From positions 1,116,001 to 1,180,000 of the forward strand of contig OZ251225.1 of assembly GCA_965240325.2 (NCBI GenBank): 64,000 nucleotides of DNA. Direction: 5' to 3'. A program made the position numbers and the translations under genes. Positions 32,703-41,990 of the stretch are shown here, piece after piece (the first letter of the stretch is position 1; each line of letters starts with the position of its first letter). The notes beneath the pieces are model-generated. The model worked only from the letters and a program-made list of their open reading frames with translations, was not told the origin of the DNA and did no database searches. The stretch is from Rebecca billardiae RCC1528. Lineage: Eukaryota > Haptophyta.

Positions 32703-34028
32703 CCCCCGGGCTTGTCAGACAAACCCACGCTGGGCGGCCCCGCGCGGGCACGGCGCGATGGCGGCCTCACGCGGCGCGCTCGGACGCGCACCCACGGCCG
32801 CTGCGGGTGCGCGCGCGAGGTCGGCGTGGCTCAGGACACCTGTGGGCCTCAATCGCGCGCGCTCCCACCCGACCTCGCCGCCCTCGCCGCGCGCAGGGCC
32901 TTGTTACTTTCGACGGGACACGCCCACGAGGCGTGCCCGCCGCGCGAGCGCGCGCGCGCGCGTGTGCAAGAGGCCCAATTAAGACGAGCCACGGCCTCTG
33001 CTCGATGGGCCTAGGTGTTGGCGCGTCGGCGAGCCCCCGCGCGCGACGATCGTCGCGCATACTCAGCGGAGATGAGCGGTTTTGTTGCTTGTTGAGCATA
33101 TTGTTCGAACAGCTCAAATGCACATGTTACCGCATGGCACGTTCTCGGGCACCTGCTGCGTAGACAGTGCGCTCGACATGTGAGCGATCATCTGCAGGCT
33201 CGCGCACATCCCCGCCTATGGCGTGGTGTGGTCTGATGTGGAGCAGGAAGGTGTCCACTGCTGCACGAAGAAGGCCCGGTCAGGCTCGGGGCCCGCATCG
33301 GCCGTCCGCCGGCTGGGCGCGGTAGTCACAGAGAGGTCGAGACACAGTGAGCGACGAAGCAGACCGCAAGGTATCAGGAGACGCAACGGACGTGCTAGTT
33401 CAGAAGTTGATCGAAGCTCCGGATGCGTACACATCCCCGAACTGTGCGACGCGGCGTGCCGGCGGCGCCGACCGACACGCCAGGGCTGTAATGACCGAAC
33501 CGGTTGCTGGCTGTCACGCGCGTGCGTGCGGCCTGACCGACACCAGCATGGCTCAAGGCGCAGTAGTGATGTTCATCACTCTCAGGCTCACGCAGAGAAG
33601 CGAAAAAACGACCGTTGAATACCTCCACGCCGGCCCCGGTCATTGCTTGTCGGCCACGGCCGCACTGGCTGAGGAGCCGCGCGTCCCAGTCAGCAGGTCT
33701 CTGCGCGCAAATCGGGCGGCGAGGGCGTGGGACAAGGCGGCGCGATTGCTGCCATCGGGTCTTCTCGCCACCACGAGGCGCCCGCGCACGCCTGTCAAGC
33801 TCGTATGCGGCCTTGGGCGCGTTGCGCAGGCGGGCCATCGCCGCCTCGCGTCGCTAGTGAACGCCATCCGCCGTTTGCGGCTGGGCGTGGCGCCGCCCGC
33901 GCACGCGCCACGCCTATTCAGCTACTCCCGGAACACACACCTTCCTTAGACAGGTGTGTGTTCCGGGAGCCGTCTGCGCCTTCCGGACTTTTGTGGCCCC
34001 AGCGTGGGTTTGTCTGACGAGCCCCGGG
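32703..34028. mobile_element. Candidate non-autonomous element bounded by ~30-bp inverted repeats
   Basis: The left arm at 32703-32734 (GGGCTTGTCAGACAAACCCA in its centre) and the right arm at 33998-34028 (TGGGTTTGTCTGACGAGCCC) are reverse complements with one substitution and one indel. The interior has no recognisable transposase. No target-site duplication is obvious because the right arm runs into a poly-C tract. A MITE-like or foldback element is inferred. Confidence 0.5.
33926..33968. repeat. Perfect 17-bp inverted repeat (hairpin)
   Basis: TCCCGGAACACACACCT, a 9-nt loop, then its exact reverse complement. Could form a strong hairpin. It is close to the right edge of the inverted-repeat-bounded segment. 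Confidence 0.9.
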
Positions 34029-34032
34029 CCCG

Positions 34033-34046
34033 CCCCCCCCCCCCCC
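34033..34046. repeat. Poly-C tract, 14 nt
   Basis: Homopolymer immediately outside the right inverted-repeat arm of the candidate element. Confidence 0.85.
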
Positions 34047-34825
34047 TTATTAAACAGCGGGGGCCTAGCGGCCTTTTCCCGGTGGGGCTGGTCGAACACA
34101 GCGCGTCTAGGACGCGACGGAGAAGCTTGCCAGGGCCGGCAGACCCGACGACGATGAGACGAGTTGGCCGTTCAGCGCTGACTAACGGTATCATCCGAGC
34201 TGCCGCGTCTTCGCGCGTCGCGTGTGCGATTTAGCCATTAGCCAGGTGCGGCAGCGTGGCTCTCCCAGTTCTGCAAGGCCCACCGAGGCGCCAGCGAGGC
34301 GCGCGTCGATGCAGTCGATGCAGTCGTCGCTGCGCACGGCCGCTCGGGCACGGCGGCACGGCAACGGCACGCACCGATCACGCCGTGCGTGCGCGCGTCG
34401 GCCATCGACGCGTGGTAGTCGTGCAGCAACTGCAGTCCGCACGTCGTGCGCGCTGCTGCCGCCGGACGCCCAGATGGCGCGCGACCGCGTCGGTCGCGGC
34501 GGCCTCGCGCGCCGCGCGCGGTTCGGCTCGACGCGCGGCGTGACCCTCGCGGCGCTCCGCGTTGCGCGCCTCGTCCACGCCGTTCAGCGTGCTCGCCAGC
34601 CGCGCTGCGCGAGGCACGCGTCGAGCGCTGCCGGCGTCTCGCAGTTTGGGTGCGAGGCCGCGGGCGCGCGCGCGCCGGGGCGCGTGGCCTCGTGCGGGTG
34701 CACGGCGAGGCGCGCCAGGTCCGTACCGTTACCGTATTGTATAGGCGGTATGAACTGGGTAAGGGGGTACCGCTAAGATCGCCGCCAGATTTGTGGGAAT
34801 CGCAACGACATCTCTATGCGGCGAG

Positions 34826-34922
34826 CGCAAAAATTAACCACATGCGCTTCGATTCCCGAGGCGTGCCCTAATTGGCGCAAAAATTAACCAAGTGCGTTCT
34901 CGATTCCCGAGGCGTGCCTAAT
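34826..34922. repeat. Tandem duplication, 50 bp x 2
   Basis: The unit begins CGCAAAAATTAACCA and contains CGATTCCCGAGGCGTGCC. The two copies differ at a few positions. Confidence 0.85.
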
Positions 34923-35156
34923 CAAAAAACGTTTGAGGCCCCATTGTTCGTATTCCTACTCCGGTATTACTTGGGACAGCAGTAGGTGACACCCAATTAA
35001 AGGGGGTCGGAGCTGGGTCTCCCAGGGCTTTCTCACGAATTAAAATTGTTTAAAGCTGTGTTCACCAGAATAATTAGCTCTAGGCTCTCGGCCGGCAGTG
35101 AATCACTGAATAGTAGTGAGTGATCATCGGGGCGACATCTCGCGTCACTGCTCACC

Positions 35157-36374
35157 TCACATATCCAGGAGATCCATGCAGGCGGTCACAGCTGATGAGC
35201 CTGATGGACCCGCCTGATCACCCTGACGACATTGATGATGAGGAGGCGGAGGATGTGATGATGAGAAAGCTGCGATTCCGGCGGTGTGCTGCGCACGGCG
35301 ATCTGCGTCGTTGGATCGTGGTGGTTGGCAAGAAGCAGCATGCCCACGCGGCCCGAGGCCGAAAGGTAGTGTCGCCTCACGCGCGCCGGCATCTGCCGTA
35401 GGCACCGAAGTGTGACGGGGCATCTCGCCTTCTCGATGCGGCGGCTCGTGCCCACACTCCACGTGCGGCCTCCGGCTGTCGCTCCTCGACCACAGCACGC
35501 TTGTGGCCCCGCCATTGGCAGTCTCGCTCAACGCGGCTGCGAGACCGTGCCCCACGCGCTCCTGACTGCCCGCTGCCCCGCCTGAGCGCTGCTCAGGGAT
35601 CGGCTCCTCATCGTCGTCACTGCTCAGCCTGCCCTGCGAAGACACATCTTCGAGCGCGGTGTCGAGCGCGCACGTCGCGTCGGCGATCGTCGCTTCTGCG
35701 TCACGGATCCTCCGCTTTTCAGCGTTGAGCACAGTGACAAATCGGCGCAGGAGCGCCGGCTCAAGCTGATCAAGGCGCTCGCCAGCGGCGCTCAGGAGGC
35801 CCTCGGCCGCGGCGAGCGCGCGCTGGGTTCGGGAGATGAACGTGCGCACATCGCGAGCGCCTGCGAGCTGTTCACGCAACACGGCCTCCGTGTGGCTGCA
35901 CATCTCCCGGTAGGCGTTTTCGTCGCGAGATAGCCGCGCGTGGCCGCTCACGAACTCCTCCATCCCATCAAGTTTGCACTTGCGCTTCCACTGGAGCTCT
36001 CTGCCACTCCCATACTCGCGCAGTGTGAATGCGGTGCTCTCCTCCTCCATGGATTCACGCGTGAGAGCGGCGAAAAGCTTGAGCTCAGAGTTCAGCTTGT
36101 TCTCGCAAGCAAGCTTCTCGAGCTCTGCGATGGATACGGTGCCCTTCCATCCGTCGAGCCCGTCAGAGATTCGGATGTGCATTCGCGTGCAGCTCGATTC
36201 GTCCCCGTCGACCCACCATGTCTGCAGCAGCATCGGATGTCGCTCAGCTTGGGGCGATCGCAGCATCTGTACGCATCGAGCAGGCGGCTGATAGCTAGCC
36301 ACGTCCGCGTGTGCGCCCATCGCATCCGTCGCGTGCTGCCAGTCGAGACGCTTGCCCGCTTCGGCGTCACCCAT
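35157..36374 (-). CDS. XRCC4-like DNA end-joining protein
   Basis: Single exon, 405 aa from MGDAEAGKRLDWQ; a start at 36320 (MGAHADVASYQ) would give 387 aa. The head domain matches XRCC4: WVDGDESSCTRMHIRISDGLDGWKGTVSIAELEKLA (human has 'TDGHSAWTGTVSESEI' here), followed by TAFTLREYGSGRELQWKRK. A long helix follows (EMCSHTEAVLREQLAGARD...LLSAAGERLDQLEPALLRRF) containing VTVLNAEKRRIRDAEATI, the counterpart of human 'ILVLNEKKTKIR', the coiled-coil part near the ligase IV binding site. The tail is acidic, then disordered (SSDDDEEPIPEQ). XRCC4 scaffolds DNA ligase IV and XLF in non-homologous end joining in the nucleus. Length (human 336) and domain order agree. It is divergent from TAF7, about 150 bp apart. 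Confidence 0.85.
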   Translation of the reverse strand: MGDAEAGKRLDWQHATDAMGAHADVASYQPPARCVQMLRSPQAERHPMLLQTWWVDGDESSCTRMHIRISDGLDGWKGTVSIAELEKLACENKLNSELKLFAALTRESMEEESTAFTLREYGSGRELQWKRKCKLDGMEEFVSGHARLSRDENAYREMCSHTEAVLREQLAGARDVRTFISRTQRALAAAEGLLSAAGERLDQLEPALLRRFVTVLNAEKRRIRDAEATIADATCALDTALEDVSSQGRLSSDDDEEPIPEQRSGGAAGSQERVGHGLAAALSETANGGATSVLWSRSDSRRPHVECGHEPPHREGEMPRHTSVPTADAGAREATLPFGLGPRGHAASCQPPRSNDADRRAQHTAGIAAFSSSHPPPPHHQCRQGDQAGPSGSSAVTACMDLLDM

Positions 36375-36522
36375 GCCGCGGACCACCCTTCCGCTTGGTC
36401 CAAGGAAGGTCCCTTGCTTCAGCTGCAAGCTTGGTCTCGGTACTGGTACGGCCCTCCGCTTGGTCTCGGCAGCACCTTTCCACGCCCATTCTACAATTCG
36501 CCCAACCGGATTGCTCATCACG
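36375..36522. promoter_or_regulatory. Shared upstream region of XRCC4-like and TAF7 genes
   Basis: Only about 150 bp (200 bp if XRCC4 starts at 36320) separate the divergent starts, so the two genes almost certainly share a core promoter region. Each gene's ORF also extends in frame into it without an obvious functional N-terminus. Confidence 0.45.
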
Positions 36523-37299
36523 ATGGCTGACGAGGAGGCATTTGTGCTCAGGTTGCCTCGCTCGCTCGCGGCCCGCGTCGAGGAGCTCATGGCGCTACCT
36601 GACGCGACGCAGGAGATGGCAGTTGATATCCAATTCGTCGAGCAGCCTGGGTACGAGCCTGGCCGCGCCGCGCGCGTTCGTATCGGCGTGGACTACTTCC
36701 CCGCCATCCTTATGGACTTGCCCACTGTTGTCGAGGCGCACAAGTCGACAGATGGCATCAATTACTACAAGACCGGGCACGTTGGCCAGGTACTGGTGGT
36801 GAGCGAGATGATGATGAGCTCGCCACCCCCATCTTCCTACTCGCTGCCCGACGGCCTCACGCCGCCGACACGCGGCATCCGTGCGCACTGGGACCGCTAC
36901 TGTCCGCTCGACGCAACCCTGGCAAGCGTGCATGAAGTGGAGAACGTCGAGGCGAGGCTGAAACAGATTGCCGACGGACAGACCACGCCGGCCGCTGGGT
37001 TCGAGTCCATCGCGGATGGAGCCATGTCCGGCGACGAAGCCCTGCTGGAGGAGGATGGCAACGAGGTTGCAGGCGCAGCAGGAAGGGCAGTAGCTGATGC
37101 GGATGGCGACACTGCTCAGCTGAACCGGCCTGCTGGCCGGGCCACCGCTGGCTCTGCCTCCGACGAGCCTCGACGCGCTGAGCAGGGCCAGGGAGCACCC
37201 GTCGCGTTTTCCGATCTCTTCGGAGATGCGTCAGACAATTCGGATGCTGAGGAGGCGTCGGACCAGGAGTCACAGACACAAGCTCCGCTGCTGCCATAG
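36523..37299 (+). CDS. TFIID subunit 7 (TAF7/TAFII55)
   Basis: Single exon, 258 aa, start MADEEAFVLRLPRSLAARVE. The TAFII55 N-terminal domain covers residues 1-140: the 'FxLRLP' opening, AVDIQFVEQPG, VRIGVDYFPAILMDLPTVVE, HKSTDGINYYKTGHVGQVLV (family 'LKTxDxxxxYKTxDIxQML') and the later YSLPDGLTPPTRGIRAHWD, matching the TAF7 'HGLTPPMKNVRxRRF' motif. The C-terminal part is acidic and low-complexity, as in other TAF7 proteins, ending EASDQESQTQAPLLP. TAF7 binds TAF1 and regulates its activity in TFIID during RNA polymerase II initiation in the nucleus. Human TAF7 is 349 aa; this is closer to the short protist forms. Confidence 0.92.
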   Translation: MADEEAFVLRLPRSLAARVEELMALPDATQEMAVDIQFVEQPGYEPGRAARVRIGVDYFPAILMDLPTVVEAHKSTDGINYYKTGHVGQVLVVSEMMMSSPPPSSYSLPDGLTPPTRGIRAHWDRYCPLDATLASVHEVENVEARLKQIADGQTTPAAGFESIADGAMSGDEALLEEDGNEVAGAAGRAVADADGDTAQLNRPAGRATAGSASDEPRRAEQGQGAPVAFSDLFGDASDNSDAEEASDQESQTQAPLLP

Positions 37300-37649
37300 A
37301 CGGCCCGGCGGCCATAGCGCCGATTAGCGCGCATCATAGGCGGGTTGATAGGATGAGATGATATATTATTATTATAGCAGCTTCTCAAACTTATACCATT
37401 GGCTCCTGCTACTGCGCGATAGATTAAGAAGTACGCCGATAGCACGCGGCACGCGAGAGTGACTCGAGACTGAAGATTCGCGCGGTTGGCTGTTTCGGCG
37501 CCCCTTACCCGGTCACGGTCTCACCTATGACGTCGGACTCCGTCGGTTAAGTACTGTTACTCATCATCATACTCACTCCAATCATCGATACGGGCGATAA
37601 TGACCGTGGCGGCACCGCGGCCGCCGCAGGCGCTCGGAGTTCAGACACC
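37300..37649. other. Short convergent spacer
   Basis: 350 bp between the TAF7 stop and the bS18m stop. It includes an AT-rich patch (37355-37375). Nothing else is visible. Confidence 0.5.
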
Positions 37650-38349
37650 TCACGGCACTGCATCGTAGTGTTGTGGCAGTTTCGACAGGAATGGCATGAG
37701 GTTCATCTGGCGCGAAAGTCTGATCGCCCGCTTGAGCTTGCGCTGTTGCTTCGCGGTGACGCCTGTGCGATAGCGCGGGAGGATTGAGCCTGTCTCGGAG
37801 ACAAACCGGCTCAACAGCGCAACGTTCTGGTGGGGAGAAGGGCGCGGGGGCCGCTCGGGGGTGAGTCGTGCGTGTCCCATGGATCGGTGGAAGATCTCTG
37901 ACGCATGGGAGCGCACGCACCGTGTAGCAGATCTCGGAATCAGGTAGGCCATGCAACGGGTTTCGAGGCTTGGCACGCACTCTCACTGACGGCAACGCAT
38001 CAATGGCATCCTCTTCGGCATCATCGTCTTCCTGCGCTGAGTCGCCTGAGTCTATGGGCATCTGCGCGTCGGACAAAAGTTTTGCGACGTCGTCTGGTTT
38101 GAGCATCTTTCCGAATCGCGCCCATCGGACGAGCTTCTTGGGGGTGTCCAGCGAGTCTGCGCCGCTCGAGTCTGTGCGATTGCCTGCCTGTGGATGCGCT
38201 TCTTCACCAAGGGACGTGGTCGACAACGAGCGCGAGACAGCTGGGCGGTACTCAGCGCCAGTGATGAGACCAGCCCGCCCACGCGCTCGACCCGCAGCGT
38301 GCCAGCACAAGCCATATTGTGGGTAGCGCGAGAGGGCACTGCGCAGCAT
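37650..38349 (-). CDS. Mitochondrial ribosomal protein bS18m
   Basis: Exons in transcript order 38349-37921 and 37826-37650, phase 0, 201 aa. The intron begins GTGCGTGC and ends CACCAG. The start MLRSALSRYPQYGLCWHAAG is Arg-rich with few acids and reads as a mitochondrial presequence; plastid targeting is the alternative. The core at the exon junction, CYT-NVALLSRFVSETGSILP, followed by RYRTGVTAKQQRKLKRAIR and LSRQMNLMPFL, matches bacterial S18 ('LxxFxxxxGkIlpRRxTGlxxkxQRxLxxAIKrAR'). The central region (DSGDSAQEDDDAEEDAIDAL) is an acidic insertion. The protein belongs to the small ribosomal subunit platform, where bS18 pairs with bS6. Confidence 0.9.
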
Positions 38350-40316
38350 GGCTGTCCCCAGCGTCGTCGTCGTCGCAAGCGCTGAATTTGGGGTGGCCGG
38401 ACCAGCTCTCGACCGAGGGTCCGGTGTTTTTGCGCTGAAGATCGGGCTCGCGCTTGAGACGATGGCGGCGCTGGTTCCCCCGCGGCCCGGCCAAGCGTGC
38501 GTTGTGCGTGCCACGTGCCTTCGTGCTAAGGTCCGTGCTCAATCCAACCGCGACGGCAGGCGGACGCGGTGGCGCGGCGTCCGCGCCGCTCCCGGCCTGG
38601 TTGCGGGCTTGGTCAGCCCAGAGCGCACCGGTTGCGCTCGCCACGCGGTGGCATGGTGGCCAAGCTTGCGGGCCGGCGTGGGGCGTCTGCTTCGGAGTAG
38701 GCGCGCCGCGAGCAGCGAAGCGCCGACCGCCCTAGGCAGGGTGCCGCTCGTGCAGTCGGCGGCCGAGTCCCAGTCGGGAGTGACGAGCGTCCGAGCAGTC
38801 CGTAGACGTCACGGTCGGCCGCGCCGACACGAGTCACGCGCGGTGCGCTCGGCGCGATGGCCCCCGCTTAGGCGGATATCATGAGATGGCCGGATGGGTG
38901 ATGAAGACTACTGCTATGAAGGCCAGCCATTGCGCCGCAGGCGCGCTCTGCAGAGCTCTGGGACCACTTCCTGCACTGCGACGGCCTGCCCGGGCCCGCG
39001 GCGCGCGCCTGCCGCAGCACCCAACGGGCCTGCTCAATCGGGGTGCGAGCACCCCCCCCTCTGCAGCCCGCCAGCCTGAGCTTGAGCAGATTGCACACAC
39101 CCCCTGCTGCCCATCAGCCCTTCGAGCAGGGTGCACCCCCCCCCCCCCCCCCCCCCCCCCCGCCCCCACAGAAGGACATGGGGGGGTGCTTCAACATGAC
39201 TGCAGTATCAGAACCAACGTAGACACTGTAGAGTGTAGTTGGGGGCCCACGGTCACCGCAGTGCAGCTCGGTTGGCCTATGCCCAGTGAGCCCGCACCCG
39301 CTCCGCGACGTCCCGGACGCGGGACGCCGGGACGGCCGGACCGCGGACGCAGCAGGCACTGGCAGACTTAGTTTCCGGCTGCGGGGGCATCAGTCCGATC
39401 ACGTGGCGCGGACTCGCCGCTCGGCAGCTGGCAGCCTGTGCGGCCCTGCTCGTGTATATCAGTAGCTATCACTACTTATAATAAATCAGGCAGTCAGAGT
39501 GAGTCGGGCAATGCCAATGGCATCTGTCGTGCCCACCTGGCCACCCAATGGCAATGACCCATTGACATTGTCAGCGCCAGAGCTCGTCACTCCTGTCAAA
39601 GTCACTGAGTGAGTGACTGAGTGAGAGCCGCCGCTCACGAGTGAGTCACGGTCAGCGACGCGCCCCCGCGCGCGGAGGCGCGGGGCCAGCGAGAATCGCG
39701 CGCTGCCACCGGTTATTGACCGGGCCGCCCGGCCGGCGGGTCGGGCCACTCGACCGCCACCGGCCACCGCCACTCCGAAGGCGTGGGCAGTCGCCGGCGC
39801 GGTCGGCCGGCCGGCGATGGGGCGCGGCGATGGCCGGGTCCGCGGCACCTGCGGTCCTGCCCTGCAGCCCTGAGCCCTGGCTGCTGGCAGCGCTGCGTCC
39901 GATGAGTCCCTGGTGGCTGGTGACACCGCCGTCGGTACGACGCGCGGCCCGTATCCGCCCTACGCTGGGTCAATGTCATGGCGGATCGACTTATTGTCTT
40001 ATAGTGTCTTAGACTCGACGACTAGTTACTAGTAGTAGCTACTCTGTACTGGCGGACAATAGCCGCTAGCGACTCGGACTCTGTGTCACTCTGACTCTGT
40101 CGACTGTCTCTCTCCGTGAGACTGACTAGTGACTAGTGAGACTGAGTGGCCCGACTCCGAAGACCGAACTCCGAAAACTCATCCTAATTCCGCCTGGGAG
40201 TTCGGATCATCAATTCGGATTGACTGCGCGGTGCGCCTGTGGGACTCGGACAATACAGCGGCGTTGATTGATCGGGTAATGGCGAGGGAGTCGGCGGCCG
40301 AGATGTACATAGCAGC
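38350..40316. other. Intergenic region with poly-C tract
   Basis: Upstream of bS18m and downstream of YIF1 (both on -). It contains a 26-nt C run at 39136-39161 and an AT-rich segment near 39450-39490. ORFs at 38350-38880 overlap on both strands without recognisable content. Confidence 0.55.
39136..39161. repeat. Poly-C tract, 26 nt
   Basis: Run of 26 C followed by G and five more C. Intergenic. Confidence 0.85.
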
Positions 40317-41684
40317 CTATCCTCCTGAGTGGAGGTACCACGCGAAGATGAGCTGGAGCCCAGCCAGCGCGAAGATGCAGTAGTTTTGCTTCATCACCTC
40401 TGGAGTCAGCGTCGCCGATCCACGGATCTCCGTCAGCGTTTTCAGCACGAAAAAGCCTGCGCGCCAGATTCCGGGCCGCGACCGACGTGGGCGCGGGCGC
40501 AGGGTTGAGCAATCCGCCAGCGCGCAATGCAGCATTCATTTCTGACGTGGGCCGTGCGGCGTGACGCGGCCGCGCACCTGTGCACATGGCTGTGTAGAGA
40601 CTGACGACGCGGTGCAGCAACGTCGGCACAACCAAGCCCACCATCATGTTCACAACCACCGCGACAAACTTGTACCCAGAGTACGCGAGGAGGTCGAGCA
40701 CGGCCGCGCCCGGTGAATGTGCGGACGAGGGGAAGAGGTAGAACGTCGCCTTCATCAGCGTCACCTCGAGAAGCACGACGCCGAGCCCCTTCGACGCGGT
40801 CAGCCCGAATACCTCGGGCGTGAACCGCCCCTGCTGTCCGAGGTGGTACGCGATGAGCAGGATGTACGTGACGAACGCCATCGTGGGCAGGTAGAGGTCT
40901 GGTGCGTTGATGTCGTGCCTTGGCTCGCAAAAGCTGCCCGTGCCCGTGAGCGCACGCGTCCAGCCCTGCGCACGGCACGGGCAGCGTGAGCCGTGTGCGC
41001 GGGGGCGGAGCAGGGCGGGCGAGTGCGTGAGCACGACAGGCTCGCGCCCGAGCACGACGCGCTCACGTTCGGTGTGCGAACGGGCCGGCATCGCAGGCGA
41101 TGGCCGGCCGGCGGGCGGCGCTCGACCTTGTGCCGAAACGGCAAGAGCAACACGCGGATCTTGTTGAGAACGTACGAGTTGTTGAGCTGGAAGTAGTAGC
41201 GCAGGCTGTCGACTGGCATGTAGCGATTGATCTGCCATTGCGCCGAGCATCGGTGCGCGCGGGGTCAGGCTGAGCATGCAGCAGGTTGGCCCGCGTGCGC
41301 AACGCGGCTGCTGGGCCGAGCAAACGCGCGCACGTTTGCATTGAGCTTGCCTGCCATCTGCTGGCCGTAGTCCATGGCGATGTTGGTTGCCATCCCCTGC
41401 ATGTTCTGCATCGTGGCCGCGTCCAGCTGCACACTCCCACCGAAGCCGCCCATGCCACCGGCAGGCGGTGGCTGCTGCCCGTACCCACCGCCTGGAGGCG
41501 GCGGTTGCCCGTAGGCACCTGCACCACCATCTCCCCATCCACCGGGCTGCCCGTAGCCCGCGGCTTGCTGGTTCCAGCCCCCATTCGTCTGCGGTGGCAT
41601 GCCCCCGGGGACGCCGCCTCCAGCCCAGCCCTGGCCACCACCGCCTTGCCACTGCGGCTGCGGCTGCTGCTGCCAAGACGACAT
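40317..41684 (-). CDS. YIF1 (Yip1-interacting factor) Golgi membrane protein
   Basis: Exons in transcript order 41684-41334, 41231-41127, 40965-40578 and 40456-40317, 327 aa. Donors are GTGCGCGC, GTCGAGCG and GTGCGCGG; acceptors GGCAG, GCGCAG and GCGCAG. The N-terminus is Gln/Gly/Pro-rich (MSSWQQQPQPQWQGGGGQ), then MATNIAMDYGQQMAGKLN. The conserved core INRYMPVDSLRYYFQLNNSY, VLNKIRVLLLPFRHK-GWTR and DINAPDLYLPTMAFVTYILL matches YIF1 ('YVLxKIRVLLFPFRHKNWxR...DINAPDLYIPLMAFVTYILL'). Four to five membrane helices follow, ending GFFVLKTLTEIRG and IFALAGLQLIFAWYLHSGG. YIF1 works with YIP1 in COPII/ER-Golgi vesicle transport. The second donor, GTCGAG, is the only one in the window not of GTG/GTA type; the join is supported by the unbroken RHK-GWTR motif. 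Confidence 0.92.
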
Positions 41685-41808
41685 CCTGAAAAGGCCGCCG
41701 ACGACAGCCCTCCGCGCCTTGCCGGTCCGTCTCGTTGGGATCCGGACACGCGAAAAGCCGACGATGAAAACCAAACCAAAAAGGCAGGCCTTCTGTGCCG
41801 GGGGTGGG

Positions 41809-41990
41809 TGGCACTGGGTTACCAATATGAAAATCAATAGCAAACCCAGTGCCAGGCGGGTAGCAGTGGCACTGGGTCCCCATATGTCATCATAGAAGAA
41901 GTGGCACTGGGTTCATAGAAGGGTGGCACTGGGTCACTTAGAGGTGGCACTGGGTTCGAATAGAGGTGGCACTGGGTTCAATAGAGAAGC
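41809..41990. repeat. GGCACTGGGT minisatellite upstream of YIF1
   Basis: Six copies of a ~12-14-bp core (GTGGCACTGGGTT or close variants) with spacers of about 8-45 bp, many reading CATAGAAG, CTTAGAG or AATAGAG. The array begins about 125 bp upstream of the YIF1 start codon, so it overlaps the probable promoter or 5' UTR. Confidence 0.85.

Larger units (their letters stand above)
31635..35156. other. Repeat-rich intergenic region
   Basis: Convergent gap between Myb and XRCC4 genes. It contains an (AT)n run near 31940-31970, a fragment of dispersed element family A (about 32015-32140), an inverted-repeat-bounded segment (32703-34028), a hairpin (33926-33968) and a 50-bp tandem duplication (34826-34922). 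No ORF has recognisable domains. Confidence 0.6.

Noticed and set aside
33347-33949. 200-aa ORF starting MSDEADRKVSGDATDV
   Set aside because: The first 35 residues look plausible but the rest is Arg/Ala-rich, runs into the hairpin, and lies inside a candidate element. Not enough to call a gene.
34835-34910. tRNA-like TCGATTCCCGA in a tandem repeat
   Set aside because: Only the short string matches a T-arm; no cloverleaf.
35120-35401. 93-aa + ORF (PPDHPDDIDDEEAEDVMM) at the XRCC4 3' end
   Set aside because: Antisense to the C-terminal His/Pro/Ser-rich coding region of the XRCC4-like gene; no homology seen.
38348-38884. 178-aa + ORF upstream of bS18m
   Set aside because: Overlaps the bS18m promoter side, shares DNA with a minus ORF of similar quality and has no domain.
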